NCBI GenBank assembly: GCA_019136175.1
Contig: JAGVUS010000103.1
Coordinates: forward strand, 1 to 11,996
Length of the DNA stretch: 11,996 nucleotides
DNA from: Chloroflexota bacterium
GTDB lineage: Bacteria; Chloroflexota; Anaerolineae; Anaerolineales; Anaerolineaceae
Direction of reading: 5' to 3'
Made by a program: the position numbers and the translations under genes. The notes under the pieces were generated by a model that was not told the origin of the DNA, searched no databases, and saw only the letters and a list, made by a program, of their open reading frames with translations. Below, piece by piece: positions 1 through 5,811 of the stretch; within the stretch, counting starts at the first letter, position 1; each line of letters opens with the position of its first letter.

Positions 1-1
1 A

Positions 2-160
2 AATTACCACCTGATCTTCCAATCCCCCCAGCTTGCCCAAGGCACATTCAAACTATCCAAAATCCGCATTCGCCTGACTGCCCCCAACCCCGTTGGATTT
101 GGCGCAGGTGAATGTGCCATCCGCGGCAAGTGGTTGGTTGGAAACATTTGCCCCGAATAA
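2..160 (+). CDS. C-terminal end of an unrecognised protein (5' truncated by window edge)
   Basis: An open frame enters from the left edge in frame 2 and runs 52 codons to a TAA at 158-160. The visible tail is mixed polar/hydrophobic, with a basic beta-strand-like stretch (KIRIRL) followed by a Gly-rich turn (GFGAGE) and two cysteines (in GECAI and NICPE). There is no membrane segment in what can be seen. Codon usage (GCC, CCC, GGC, CGC endings) resembles the following genes, and the stop sits 84 bases ahead of the Rieske oxygenase start on the same strand, so the frame is probably real. I do not recognise the family from this tail alone. Confidence 0.55.
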   Translation, partial: NYHLIFQSPQLAQGTFKLSKIRIRLTAPNPVGFGAGECAIRGKWLVGNICPE

Positions 161-244
161 TTTGAATCATCGTTCCGCGACCTCCCTCACTGCATCTGAA
201 TTACAATAAGGTATCCTGATAAATCAACCTGGAGTGGAGGTGGA

Positions 245-1228
245 ATGATCCGCAATCAATGGTATGCAGTCCTGGAAAGCCAGGAAGTACCGCCGGGCAA
301 ACCGGTTGGTGTTACCCGCTTGGGAGAAAAGCTGGTTTTCTGGCGCACCGGAGAGGGCAAGGTTGTTTGCATGCGTGATCTTTGCCCGCATATTGGAGCG
401 CGTCTCAGTCAGGGAAAGGTCAGGAAGAATGCCCTGATGTGTCCATTCCATGGATTTGAATATGCGCCTACAGGAGAATGTGTTCACCTTCCTGCATACG
501 GAAAAAATGGCGTGATTCCCAAAGCATTACGGGCAGCCACATATCCTGCACATGAAGCCTGGAATTTCATCTGGATCTGGTGGGGGGAAGGCAACCCGGA
601 ACCCGTGGCACCAAAATATTTCGATTCGATTGATGAAACCTTTTCATATGCCAGCTTTCGCCAGCACTGGCAGGTTCATTACAGCCGGATGGCGGAAAAT
701 CAGCTGGATGTTTCCCACCTGGCATTTGTCCATCACAATACCATTGGGAGGAGCGGACGTGCTGTTGTGGATGGTCCCATTGTCCGGTTGGAGAATGATT
801 TGCTGGAAGTCTGGGTCTCCAACCGGCTTGATGACGGTATTCCTGCCCGTAAAGCAGAAGAACTTCCCCCCCCTGCACGCCATCCTTTCCTGCAATTTCG
901 TTTTCCCAACCTCTGGCACAACTGGATCAGTGATGATGTCCGGATAACAATTTCCTTTGTACCGGTTGACGAGGAGAATAGCCTCCTCTACGGCAGGTTT
1001 TATCAGAAGTTTATGCGGGTTCCCATTTTGCGCAACCTGGTTAACCTCTTTGGGGCGTGGAGCAGCATCTACATTGCCAACCAGGATAAAGCTATTGTCT
1101 CCAACCAGTTCCCCAAGAAAACGGACTTGAAGATGGGTGAAAAAATCATGCAGAGCGACCGCGCCATCCTGACATACCGACAGCACCGGTCCCGGCTGCA
1201 ACAAGCTGCACTGCAAACACAAAAATGA
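245..1228 (+). CDS. Rieske [2Fe-2S] non-heme iron oxygenase, alpha-subunit type
   Basis: A 327-residue cytoplasmic oxygenase of the aromatic ring-hydroxylating / VanA / pheophorbide a oxygenase superfamily. Such enzymes use O2 and electrons from a separate reductase to hydroxylate or demethylate a substrate. The N-terminal Rieske domain (about residues 3-110) shows C47-P-H49 and C66-x2-H69, the [2Fe-2S] ligands. The catalytic domain carries the mononuclear iron signature N152-x2-D155-x2-H158-x4-H163 within ENQLDVSHLAFVHHNTIG; D281 (in NQDKAIVSNQ) is a plausible third carboxylate ligand. Length and domain order are normal and the gene looks intact. The ATG at 245 is preceded by GGAGG at 236-240. 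A helix-hairpin-helix membrane protein follows after 30 bases, probably co-transcribed. No ferredoxin or reductase partner lies in the window and the substrate is unknown. Family assignment is secure; the reaction is not. Confidence 0.93.
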   Translation: MIRNQWYAVLESQEVPPGKPVGVTRLGEKLVFWRTGEGKVVCMRDLCPHIGARLSQGKVRKNALMCPFHGFEYAPTGECVHLPAYGKNGVIPKALRAATYPAHEAWNFIWIWWGEGNPEPVAPKYFDSIDETFSYASFRQHWQVHYSRMAENQLDVSHLAFVHHNTIGRSGRAVVDGPIVRLENDLLEVWVSNRLDDGIPARKAEELPPPARHPFLQFRFPNLWHNWISDDVRITISFVPVDEENSLLYGRFYQKFMRVPILRNLVNLFGAWSSIYIANQDKAIVSNQFPKKTDLKMGEKIMQSDRAILTYRQHRSRLQQAALQTQK

Positions 1229-1258
1229 ATACCCGACTCAATCAAGCAAGGAGATCCA

Positions 1259-1735
1259 ATGAGTAATCTGACGCAATCCCGTCCCAATTGTCATTCCCCA
1301 CGCTGGTATGGCTGGCTGGGCTTGATCCTGGCTTTGCCCGTTGGACTGGTGGTGGGATGGATTTTTCTGCGGCGGCGCATGGAAAAGCAGGGATTTTCCA
1401 ACATCACTGCTGAGATCGAACTGCCGGGAGTTGCAAGAGATCACCAGGAGAATCACCCCCCCGCCACACCGCCAGTAAATCATGCAAAAATCGATGACCT
1501 GACCATCATCCGCGGCATTGGCGGCAAGGTTTCCGCTTACCTGCACAGCATTGGCATTCATACCTTTGAAGACCTGGCAAAAGCTGATCCAGCAAACCTG
1601 CGGGAACAACTGCTTACCCATGGTTTCCGCCTGTCTGATCCCGCCCTATGGATGGAGCAAGCCAGGCTGGCAGCAGCCGGGGATTGGGAGGGTCTGCAAG
1701 CCGCCCAGGACCGCGCCCGCTCCCAGGGAAGGTAG
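1259..1735 (+). CDS. Small membrane-anchored helix-hairpin-helix protein
   Basis: A 158-residue protein with one transmembrane helix (about residues 17-37) followed at once by a basic LRRR stretch, which by the positive-inside rule puts the C-terminal part in the cytoplasm. After a Pro-rich linker (about 55-78), residues 79-108 form a helix-hairpin-helix-like unit (IIRGIGGKVSAYLHSIGIHT) of the kind seen in DUF4332/HhH_5 proteins. The C-terminus reads like the end of that family (SDPALWMEQARLAAAGDWEGL). Known HhH units of this type bind DNA non-specifically or mediate protein contacts; here neither is shown. AAGGAG at 1248-1253 precedes the ATG with a 5-base gap. The gene lies 30 bases behind the Rieske oxygenase and ends just before a bidirectional terminator, so the two probably form a short operon. 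Function is unknown. Confidence 0.85.
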   Translation: MSNLTQSRPNCHSPRWYGWLGLILALPVGLVVGWIFLRRRMEKQGFSNITAEIELPGVARDHQENHPPATPPVNHAKIDDLTIIRGIGGKVSAYLHSIGIHTFEDLAKADPANLREQLLTHGFRLSDPALWMEQARLAAAGDWEGLQAAQDRARSQGR

Positions 1736-1756
1736 AACCATCCACAAAATTAAAAA

Positions 1757-1790
1757 AGCCCCTCCCTGGTTTTGGAAACAAGGAGGGGCT
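1757..1790. terminator. Bidirectional rho-independent terminator between convergent genes
   Basis: AGCCCCTCC (1757-1765) pairs perfectly with GGAGGGGCT (1782-1790), and GTTT/AAAC inside the loop can add four more pairs. On the minus strand the stem is followed by a run of six T (complement of 1752-1757) and more T-rich bases, an ideal terminator for the cytochrome gene ending at 1851. On the plus strand it is followed by GATTGATTTT, a weaker tail that still suits the HhH gene ending at 1735. The stretch between the convergent genes (1736-1850) shows nothing else convincing. Confidence 0.88.
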
Positions 1791-1850
1791 GATTGATTTT
1801 CTACCAGGAGCCCGTCCTCAAACAACGGGTCCCTTCATACAATTCTGGAA

Positions 1851-4001
1851 CTAGGGACGAACCAGGGTCGTTACATCTCCGCCAAGATCCTCGATTGAGT
1901 CATACAGGACCTGAAGCATATATGCTCCATTGTGCACATACGCGCCCGGATCCTTTTGGGCATACTGGTAGTTGTATGCTGCCGTCAACAAGCGGGGCGA
2001 CCAGGAGACATATCGGTTGCCATAATTGGCTTCATCCGCATCCAACGAATCATTTGCGTTTGTGTCGATAAAGAAATACGGATAAGCAGAAGTGGAATAG
2101 GCAATCGGGGATTGGAGGACATCCTTGGCATACACTTGAAGTGCAGCATAAAGAATCGTCTTCAATCCTTCCACTTCTCCCTGGATCCCTTCGGTGACAT
2201 CGCCATCGCCATCGTAATCCTCTGTCAAATTCTTGCGAATTTGACCCGGCTCATCCACACTGTGACAGGCGGTACAGGCTGCCTGTTGAACTTCCAGTGC
2301 GTGGGCGTCATGGCAATCGGAGCAGGTGGCGTAATTCGGAACATGTGCAAACTGCCCCACGTATTCCTTATCAGGATATTCATACACCCCCTTGGCATCC
2401 GTTCCAAACAGGGTGGCACCGGCGGCAAAATAATGGACGTTCAGGAAACTTTGCTTCTCAATGACGGTGTCAGGGTCCTTGCCGCTGATGGCACGGTTAA
2501 CGGATGTGGTGGATTGCTGTCCCTGGTGACAGTTCAGGCAGAGGTTTGCATCCATGTCGCCTTCAAAACCAGCCTTCAAACCGCTGGGGAAGGTTACCAA
2601 CTCCACCTCATACCGGGCGTAATCCTCCAGGTTGCTGTGACAGGTTTCACAAAGCAAACCATTGGAAGGTTCCATGGAAATATTGGTGCCTTCCTTCAAG
2701 AAGACAGGAAGCCCTTCGCCAGTATGGCATTTGACACAGGAACCGGGAACGGCACCATCTTCATCCCAATGGCGGAAAGCTTCAGCAGATCCATCAAAAT
2801 GTCCCGCATCCGCCCGAACCGCCATGGATAGGTCCACAGGTGTGGCAAGCTTGGTATTCAGGTCCTCCGTGGAATCATACAGGAGTTCCAGGATATATTT
2901 ACCGCCGTGGGCATACGCACCGGGGTCCTTCAGGGATGTCTGGAAGTTGTAAGCCGCTTTCAGCAAGCGGGGTGTCCAGGACTTGTAGGCATTCGGGTAC
3001 ACCGCTTCGGTCTCATCCAGCACACCATCGGCGTTGGTATCCATAAAAAAGTAAGGATATGCTGTTTGTGAGTAACCCAGGGGAGCCTTCGCCACTTCAC
3101 TGGCATATGCCTGCATGGCAGTATAGAGGGTTTCACGGGCGCCTTCCACTTCATAATAGATGCCTTCTTCTGTATCCCCATCGCCATCATAATCCACAAG
3201 CGAAGCGGCGAACCGGATGTTCCGGGCATCCTCTGCCGTGGTAACGCCTTCGTGGCAGGACACACAGGTATCCACTTTCAATTCCAATGAATGGGAATCA
3301 TGGCAGTCCGTGCAGGTCTGAACACCCACTACATGATCAAACATGGCGTCATAGGGCTTGCCGGGGTATTGATAACCACCCATGACTTCCTTGCCATAAC
3401 GAGCAACGGCTGCGGCATAGTAGTGGATGTTGGTGAAACCAAGCTTGTCAGATACGGCATCCTCATCCGTCAAACCCGCCGCGGTGATACTCTCGTCCAC
3501 CTGGACCATGGATGCAGAACCCTGGTGGCAGGTCATGCAGACTGCTTCACTACCCAACCCGGTCACCTCTGCCCCAGATGGGAACTTTACGGAACTGAGC
3601 TCCGCTGTAGCATCATTATGGCAGGTGTCGCAGGTAATTACCGTGCCAATTGGGGAATTGGCGTCCACCTGGAAAGCAGTGGAACCATCCGCACCAATGT
3701 AATCCAGAAAACCAGTGGAACTGTGACATTTGGCACAATACACAGGAATTTCTTTGGGGTCTTCCTCATTCCAGTGAACGAAAGCCTCAGCAGCCGCATC
3801 GGCATGCGCCGAAGCCGCCCATTCCTCCTGATTGGGAGCAGCTGTGTCCGTACAGGTTTCAGGCTCCGGGCATGCTGGACACTCCGGGCAGGGAGTTGCT
3901 TCAGCAACCGTTTCTGTGGGTTTTGGCGTACAGGATGCCAGGATCAATCCCAACGCCAGCACAAGTGCAATGAAAAGAAAATGCTTTACTGGTGTTTTCA
4001 C
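1851..4001 (-). CDS. Decaheme c-type cytochrome lipoprotein with duplicated pentaheme/calcium module
   Basis: A 716-residue secreted lipoprotein. The signal peptide (1-23) ends in lipobox LASC with the lipidated Cys at 24, so the mature protein should be tethered outside the cytoplasmic membrane. Ten CXXCH heme motifs begin at residues 89, 124, 155, 230, 246 and 422, 451, 488, 560, 576. The two sets of five lie in repeated modules (about 64-381 and 398-706) whose unique His residues also repeat (for example H76/H411, H193/H523, H223/H553, H237/H567), suiting bis-His axial ligation. Each module then carries two Ca-loop-like segments (DYDGDGD and DTNADGVLDETE or its variant). A Cys-rich segment (C38, C41, C44, C50) follows the anchor. 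Likely role: extracytoplasmic electron transfer or a terminal reductase; substrate unknown. It starts with GTG at 3999-4001 behind AGGAGG. It stands alone, with terminators on both sides and no cytochrome c maturation or quinol-oxidising partner in the window. Confidence 0.93.
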   Translation of the reverse strand: MKTPVKHFLFIALVLALGLILASCTPKPTETVAEATPCPECPACPEPETCTDTAAPNQEEWAASAHADAAAEAFVHWNEEDPKEIPVYCAKCHSSTGFLDYIGADGSTAFQVDANSPIGTVITCDTCHNDATAELSSVKFPSGAEVTGLGSEAVCMTCHQGSASMVQVDESITAAGLTDEDAVSDKLGFTNIHYYAAAVARYGKEVMGGYQYPGKPYDAMFDHVVGVQTCTDCHDSHSLELKVDTCVSCHEGVTTAEDARNIRFAASLVDYDGDGDTEEGIYYEVEGARETLYTAMQAYASEVAKAPLGYSQTAYPYFFMDTNADGVLDETEAVYPNAYKSWTPRLLKAAYNFQTSLKDPGAYAHGGKYILELLYDSTEDLNTKLATPVDLSMAVRADAGHFDGSAEAFRHWDEDGAVPGSCVKCHTGEGLPVFLKEGTNISMEPSNGLLCETCHSNLEDYARYEVELVTFPSGLKAGFEGDMDANLCLNCHQGQQSTTSVNRAISGKDPDTVIEKQSFLNVHYFAAGATLFGTDAKGVYEYPDKEYVGQFAHVPNYATCSDCHDAHALEVQQAACTACHSVDEPGQIRKNLTEDYDGDGDVTEGIQGEVEGLKTILYAALQVYAKDVLQSPIAYSTSAYPYFFIDTNANDSLDADEANYGNRYVSWSPRLLTAAYNYQYAQKDPGAYVHNGAYMLQVLYDSIEDLGGDVTTLVRP
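1884..2810 (-). repeat. Module 2 of internal tandem duplication in the decaheme cytochrome
   Basis: Encodes residues about 398-706. It repeats module 1 in order: SAEAFRHW, five CXXCH motifs spaced 29, 37, 72 and 16 residues, a DYDGDGD loop, YPYFF followed by a second calcium-like loop (DTNANDSLDADE), then SWSPRLLTAAYN, DPGAY and LYDSIEDL. Similarity is at protein level and clearly diverged, so the duplication is old. The second calcium loop has Asp at loop position 6 where a canonical EF loop has Gly. Confidence 0.88.
2859..3812 (-). repeat. Module 1 of internal tandem duplication in the decaheme cytochrome
   Basis: Encodes residues about 64-381: AAEAFVHW, five CXXCH motifs spaced 35, 31, 75 and 16 residues, DYDGDGD, YPYFF followed by a canonical 12-residue EF-type loop (DTNADGVLDETE), then SWTPRLLKAAYN, DPGAY and LYDSTEDL. 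The co-linear match with module 2 over more than 300 residues shows an intragenic duplication of a complete pentaheme-plus-calcium unit. Confidence 0.88.
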
Positions 4002-4008
4002 TTTTGTT

Positions 4009-4014
4009 CCTCCT
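4009..4014 (-). promoter_or_regulatory. Shine-Dalgarno site fixing the GTG start of the cytochrome
   Basis: The minus-strand sequence AGGAGG lies seven bases ahead of GTG (3999-4001). Starting there gives a complete lipoprotein signal peptide (MKTPVKH, then the hydrophobic core, then LASC), so this non-ATG start is preferred over any downstream Met. Confidence 0.8.
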
Positions 4015-4132
4015 AGAATATGCTCAATGAATCATATGCATGGTGACAGGCAGAATTCGATTTAATCTGTCGGTTAACCTCCTGAATTGAAAATTTAGGG
4101 AATTCTTGCCATGAGAAAAAATACTATTCTAT

Positions 4133-4161
4133 ATCTTATCTCAAAGGTCAGATATTTACAA
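4133..4161 (-). promoter_or_regulatory. Candidate sigma-70-type promoter for the cytochrome
   Basis: On the minus strand TTGTAA (4156-4161) and TAAGAT (4133-4138) are separated by 17 bases in an AT-rich block. This would leave a leader of roughly 120 bases before the GTG start. The hexamers are imperfect and overlapping AT-rich alternatives exist (for example TAGAAT just downstream), so this is a candidate only. The rest of the 4002-4267 gap holds the downstream terminator of the minus-strand array and no convincing small gene. Confidence 0.35.
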
Positions 4162-4217
4162 TATACAAATGTCATAATTTGGATGGAATAAGTGGCGTTA
4201 CACACCTGGAAAATCAA

Positions 4218-4241
4218 AACCCCGGCAATTCCGCCGGGGTT
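4218..4241 (-). terminator. Rho-independent terminator after the nitroreductase
   Basis: AACCCCGGC (4218-4226) and GCCGGGGTT (4233-4241) form a perfect 9-bp GC-rich stem with a 6-base loop. On the minus strand the hairpin is followed by TTGATTTTCC (complement of 4208-4217), a moderately T-rich tail. It begins 26 bases beyond the nitroreductase stop and probably ends the long minus-strand array. The tail in the plus direction is poor. Confidence 0.78.
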
Positions 4242-4267
4242 GATCGTCAATCAATGGGTGTCAAAAC

Positions 4268-4837
4268 TCAGGGAAGCAGCACTTCATCCAATGTGCGCTT
4301 GGGGACATAATGCACCTGGTTGGCGTCCCGATAATACTTGATATCACCATCCAGACCGATTGGAACCATCACCACTTCCTCTTTGGGTTTCCCCAGTGCC
4401 AGCACCAGGAGAATCTCATACCGTTCCGGGATATCCAGCACCTGGGCAAGCTCCGTCCGGCGGACACTTTGAATAATACAGCCACCCAGTCCCTGCTCCA
4501 CGGCACCCAACATGATGCTCTGGCAGGCAATCCCATGATCAATGCCATAATTGGCGGCAATCTCCTTATCCCCAAGAATGATAATATACCCGGCAGGACG
4601 CTCCCCTTCCACCGGACCGCCCCACTCTTTCAGGTAACCTGCCCAGCCAAGGGTTGGGAAGATTTTTTCATTCGTTTCCGGTTTCCAGGATATTTTGTAC
4701 TTCAACGGCTGCGCATTCCGACCGGAAGGAGACAGCCGCGCCAGGTCCACCAAACCCCGCAGGGTCTCTTCACTAATCGGCACATCCTGATAAAATCGCC
4801 GGTACGTCCGGCTCTTGCGAACTAAATCTGCAATCAT
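4268..4837 (-). CDS. Small nitroreductase-family FMN flavoprotein
   Basis: A 189-residue cytoplasmic protein of the nitroreductase superfamily, whose members bind FMN as dimers and reduce nitro, quinone or other acceptors with NAD(P)H. Visible family features are the N-terminal basic RKSRTYRRF (8-15, phosphate contact), ARLSPSGRNAQP (33-44), a central helix DHGIACQSIMLGAVEQGLGGC (100-120) and the strand LVLALGKPKE (144-153). The C-terminus (Y-R-D near 170, then VHYVPKRTLDEVL) matches a subgroup of about 190 residues common in anaerobes. The ATG (4835-4837) has GGGAGG five bases ahead and lies 20 bases after the ecfT stop, so it is read as the last gene of the ECF operon. The true substrate is unknown. 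Placement behind a vitamin transporter of riboflavin-family type makes a flavin-related role possible, but this is inference. Confidence 0.9.
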   Translation of the reverse strand: MIADLVRKSRTYRRFYQDVPISEETLRGLVDLARLSPSGRNAQPLKYKISWKPETNEKIFPTLGWAGYLKEWGGPVEGERPAGYIIILGDKEIAANYGIDHGIACQSIMLGAVEQGLGGCIIQSVRRTELAQVLDIPERYEILLVLALGKPKEEVVMVPIGLDGDIKYYRDANQVHYVPKRTLDEVLLP

Positions 4838-4857
4838 TGGAACCTCCCAAAATTATG

Positions 4858-5730
4858 TTAAGCTCCGGCAAGCGCAAGCAAGCCGGCTGGCACCCAAAAT
4901 TTTCCCCAACCCCACAGGGAAAATGCAATACTGATCACAAGTAATAGTATACCAAAACCAATCAGAAAATAATCCCGGGGCTTATATGTCAATTTAATCA
5001 ACCAGGTACGCGGACCAATCCCAAATGCCCGCAAGTCCATGGCGTCAATAATATCCTCGCTACCCGCAATTGCATGAATGGTCACCGGCACCACCAGCGG
5101 TGCCAGTTTTCGCACCTGGGCAGCCAATCCGCCGCTGATTTTTTCCAGCTCATACCCCCTGGCACGTTGTGCATCCATCGTCAGGGTAAAATCCCTGCCA
5201 AAGGTGGGGATAAATCGCATGGTCAGGTCCATGGCATAGGCGATTTTATCCGGCAATCCCAAACCGCGGAATGTGACTCCATATAAAGCCGGGTTCAGCG
5301 AATAGGGAATCAGGATGGTCATGACAGCAATGCTAAATACCCGCGCCAGCATGCTGATTGAAAACATGGTCTTTTCTGCTGATATGAGCAGGCTCGGCTG
5401 CCATCCTAGAATGTGAAACGAGGCTTTCAATTCCCGCAAGACATGTTCCTCGGCATAAAGTTCCATTCCCCCCCGCCCTGTCAGGAATGTGAGAAACGAG
5501 AAAAACAGGATAAAGCCGCCAATAAACAGCATGGCTTTTCGGATTTCCTTCCAGCGGATGCCGGAAGTGAAAAGGACAATTAACGCCAGGAGAAGGAAAA
5601 AGCTGAGGTATCGCAAATCCCAGAAAAGTAACGTGGAAGCCAGGTAGCATCCGAAAAATATGATCCAGGCGCGCGGATCAAAACTTTGGATAATGGACTT
5701 GCGGGGACGGTACCGCCATGTTACAAGCAT
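4858..5730 (-). CDS. ecfT: ECF transporter transmembrane coupling protein EcfT (CbiQ family)
   Basis: A 290-residue membrane protein, the T component that couples the ECF ATPases to the substrate-binding S component. Hydrophobic stretches near 22-55, 67-84, 125-142 and 256-288 give the CbiQ-family pattern. The two cytoplasmic coupling motifs are present: AQRARG (187-192) and, 40 residues later, AMDLRAFG (230-237), both resembling the conserved Ala-Arg-Gly sites that dock into the ATPases. The start ATG (5728-5730) has a GAGG about seven bases upstream. It sits 81 bases after ecfS, a gap filled by a long hairpin, and 20 bases ahead of the nitroreductase. Length is slightly above the family norm of about 260. 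Assignment is firm; the transported vitamin depends on the S component. Confidence 0.92.
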   Translation of the reverse strand: MLVTWRYRPRKSIIQSFDPRAWIIFFGCYLASTLLFWDLRYLSFFLLLALIVLFTSGIRWKEIRKAMLFIGGFILFFSFLTFLTGRGGMELYAEEHVLRELKASFHILGWQPSLLISAEKTMFSISMLARVFSIAVMTILIPYSLNPALYGVTFRGLGLPDKIAYAMDLTMRFIPTFGRDFTLTMDAQRARGYELEKISGGLAAQVRKLAPLVVPVTIHAIAGSEDIIDAMDLRAFGIGPRTWLIKLTYKPRDYFLIGFGILLLVISIAFSLWGWGKFWVPAGLLALAGA

Positions 5731-5740
5731 TGAGCAGCCT

Positions 5741-5810
5741 CAATTTCCAGCCGGGTTGGGGTTTCGCCGGTTTCTGATGGGAAGCCCCAACCCGGGATAT
5801 CAAAAAATTG
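5741..5810 (-). promoter_or_regulatory. Long intercistronic hairpin between ecfS and ecfT
   Basis: CCGGGTTGGGG (5751-5761) pairs perfectly with CCCCAACCCGG (5785-5795). The stem continues inward with TTTC/GAAG (5762-5765 with 5781-5784, one G-T pair). After an internal loop, CAATTT (5741-5746) pairs with AAATTG (5805-5810), so the structure fills nearly the whole gap. No T-run follows on the minus strand, so it is not a standard terminator; a processing, stability or translation-tuning element is more likely. Confidence 0.65.
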
Positions 5811-5811
5811 T

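Noticed and set aside
202..217. TACAAT and TATCCT as -10 elements before the Rieske gene
   Set aside because: Neither has an acceptable -35 hexamer at 16-18 bases; the gene may also be read through from the upstream plus-strand gene 84 bases away.
1807..1833. Small hairpin CCCGT/ACGGG just beyond the cytochrome stop
   Set aside because: Only five perfect pairs with mismatched extensions; the much stronger terminator at 1757-1790 accounts for this gap.
1932..2831. 299-codon plus-strand open frame opposite the cytochrome
   Set aside because: It is the antisense shadow of the decaheme gene, has no ribosome site and encodes no recognisable domain; the minus strand carries ten heme motifs.
3291..4016. 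241-codon plus-strand open frame over the cytochrome N-terminal region
   Set aside because: It lies antisense to the signal peptide and module 1 of an unmistakable gene; composition and lack of a start site mark it as a shadow frame.
4070..4090. Second AGGAGG-like site and GGTTAACC palindrome in the cytochrome leader, suggesting a leader peptide
   Set aside because: No start codon lies at a usable distance; the next ATG is about 35 bases away, so no short gene can be supported.
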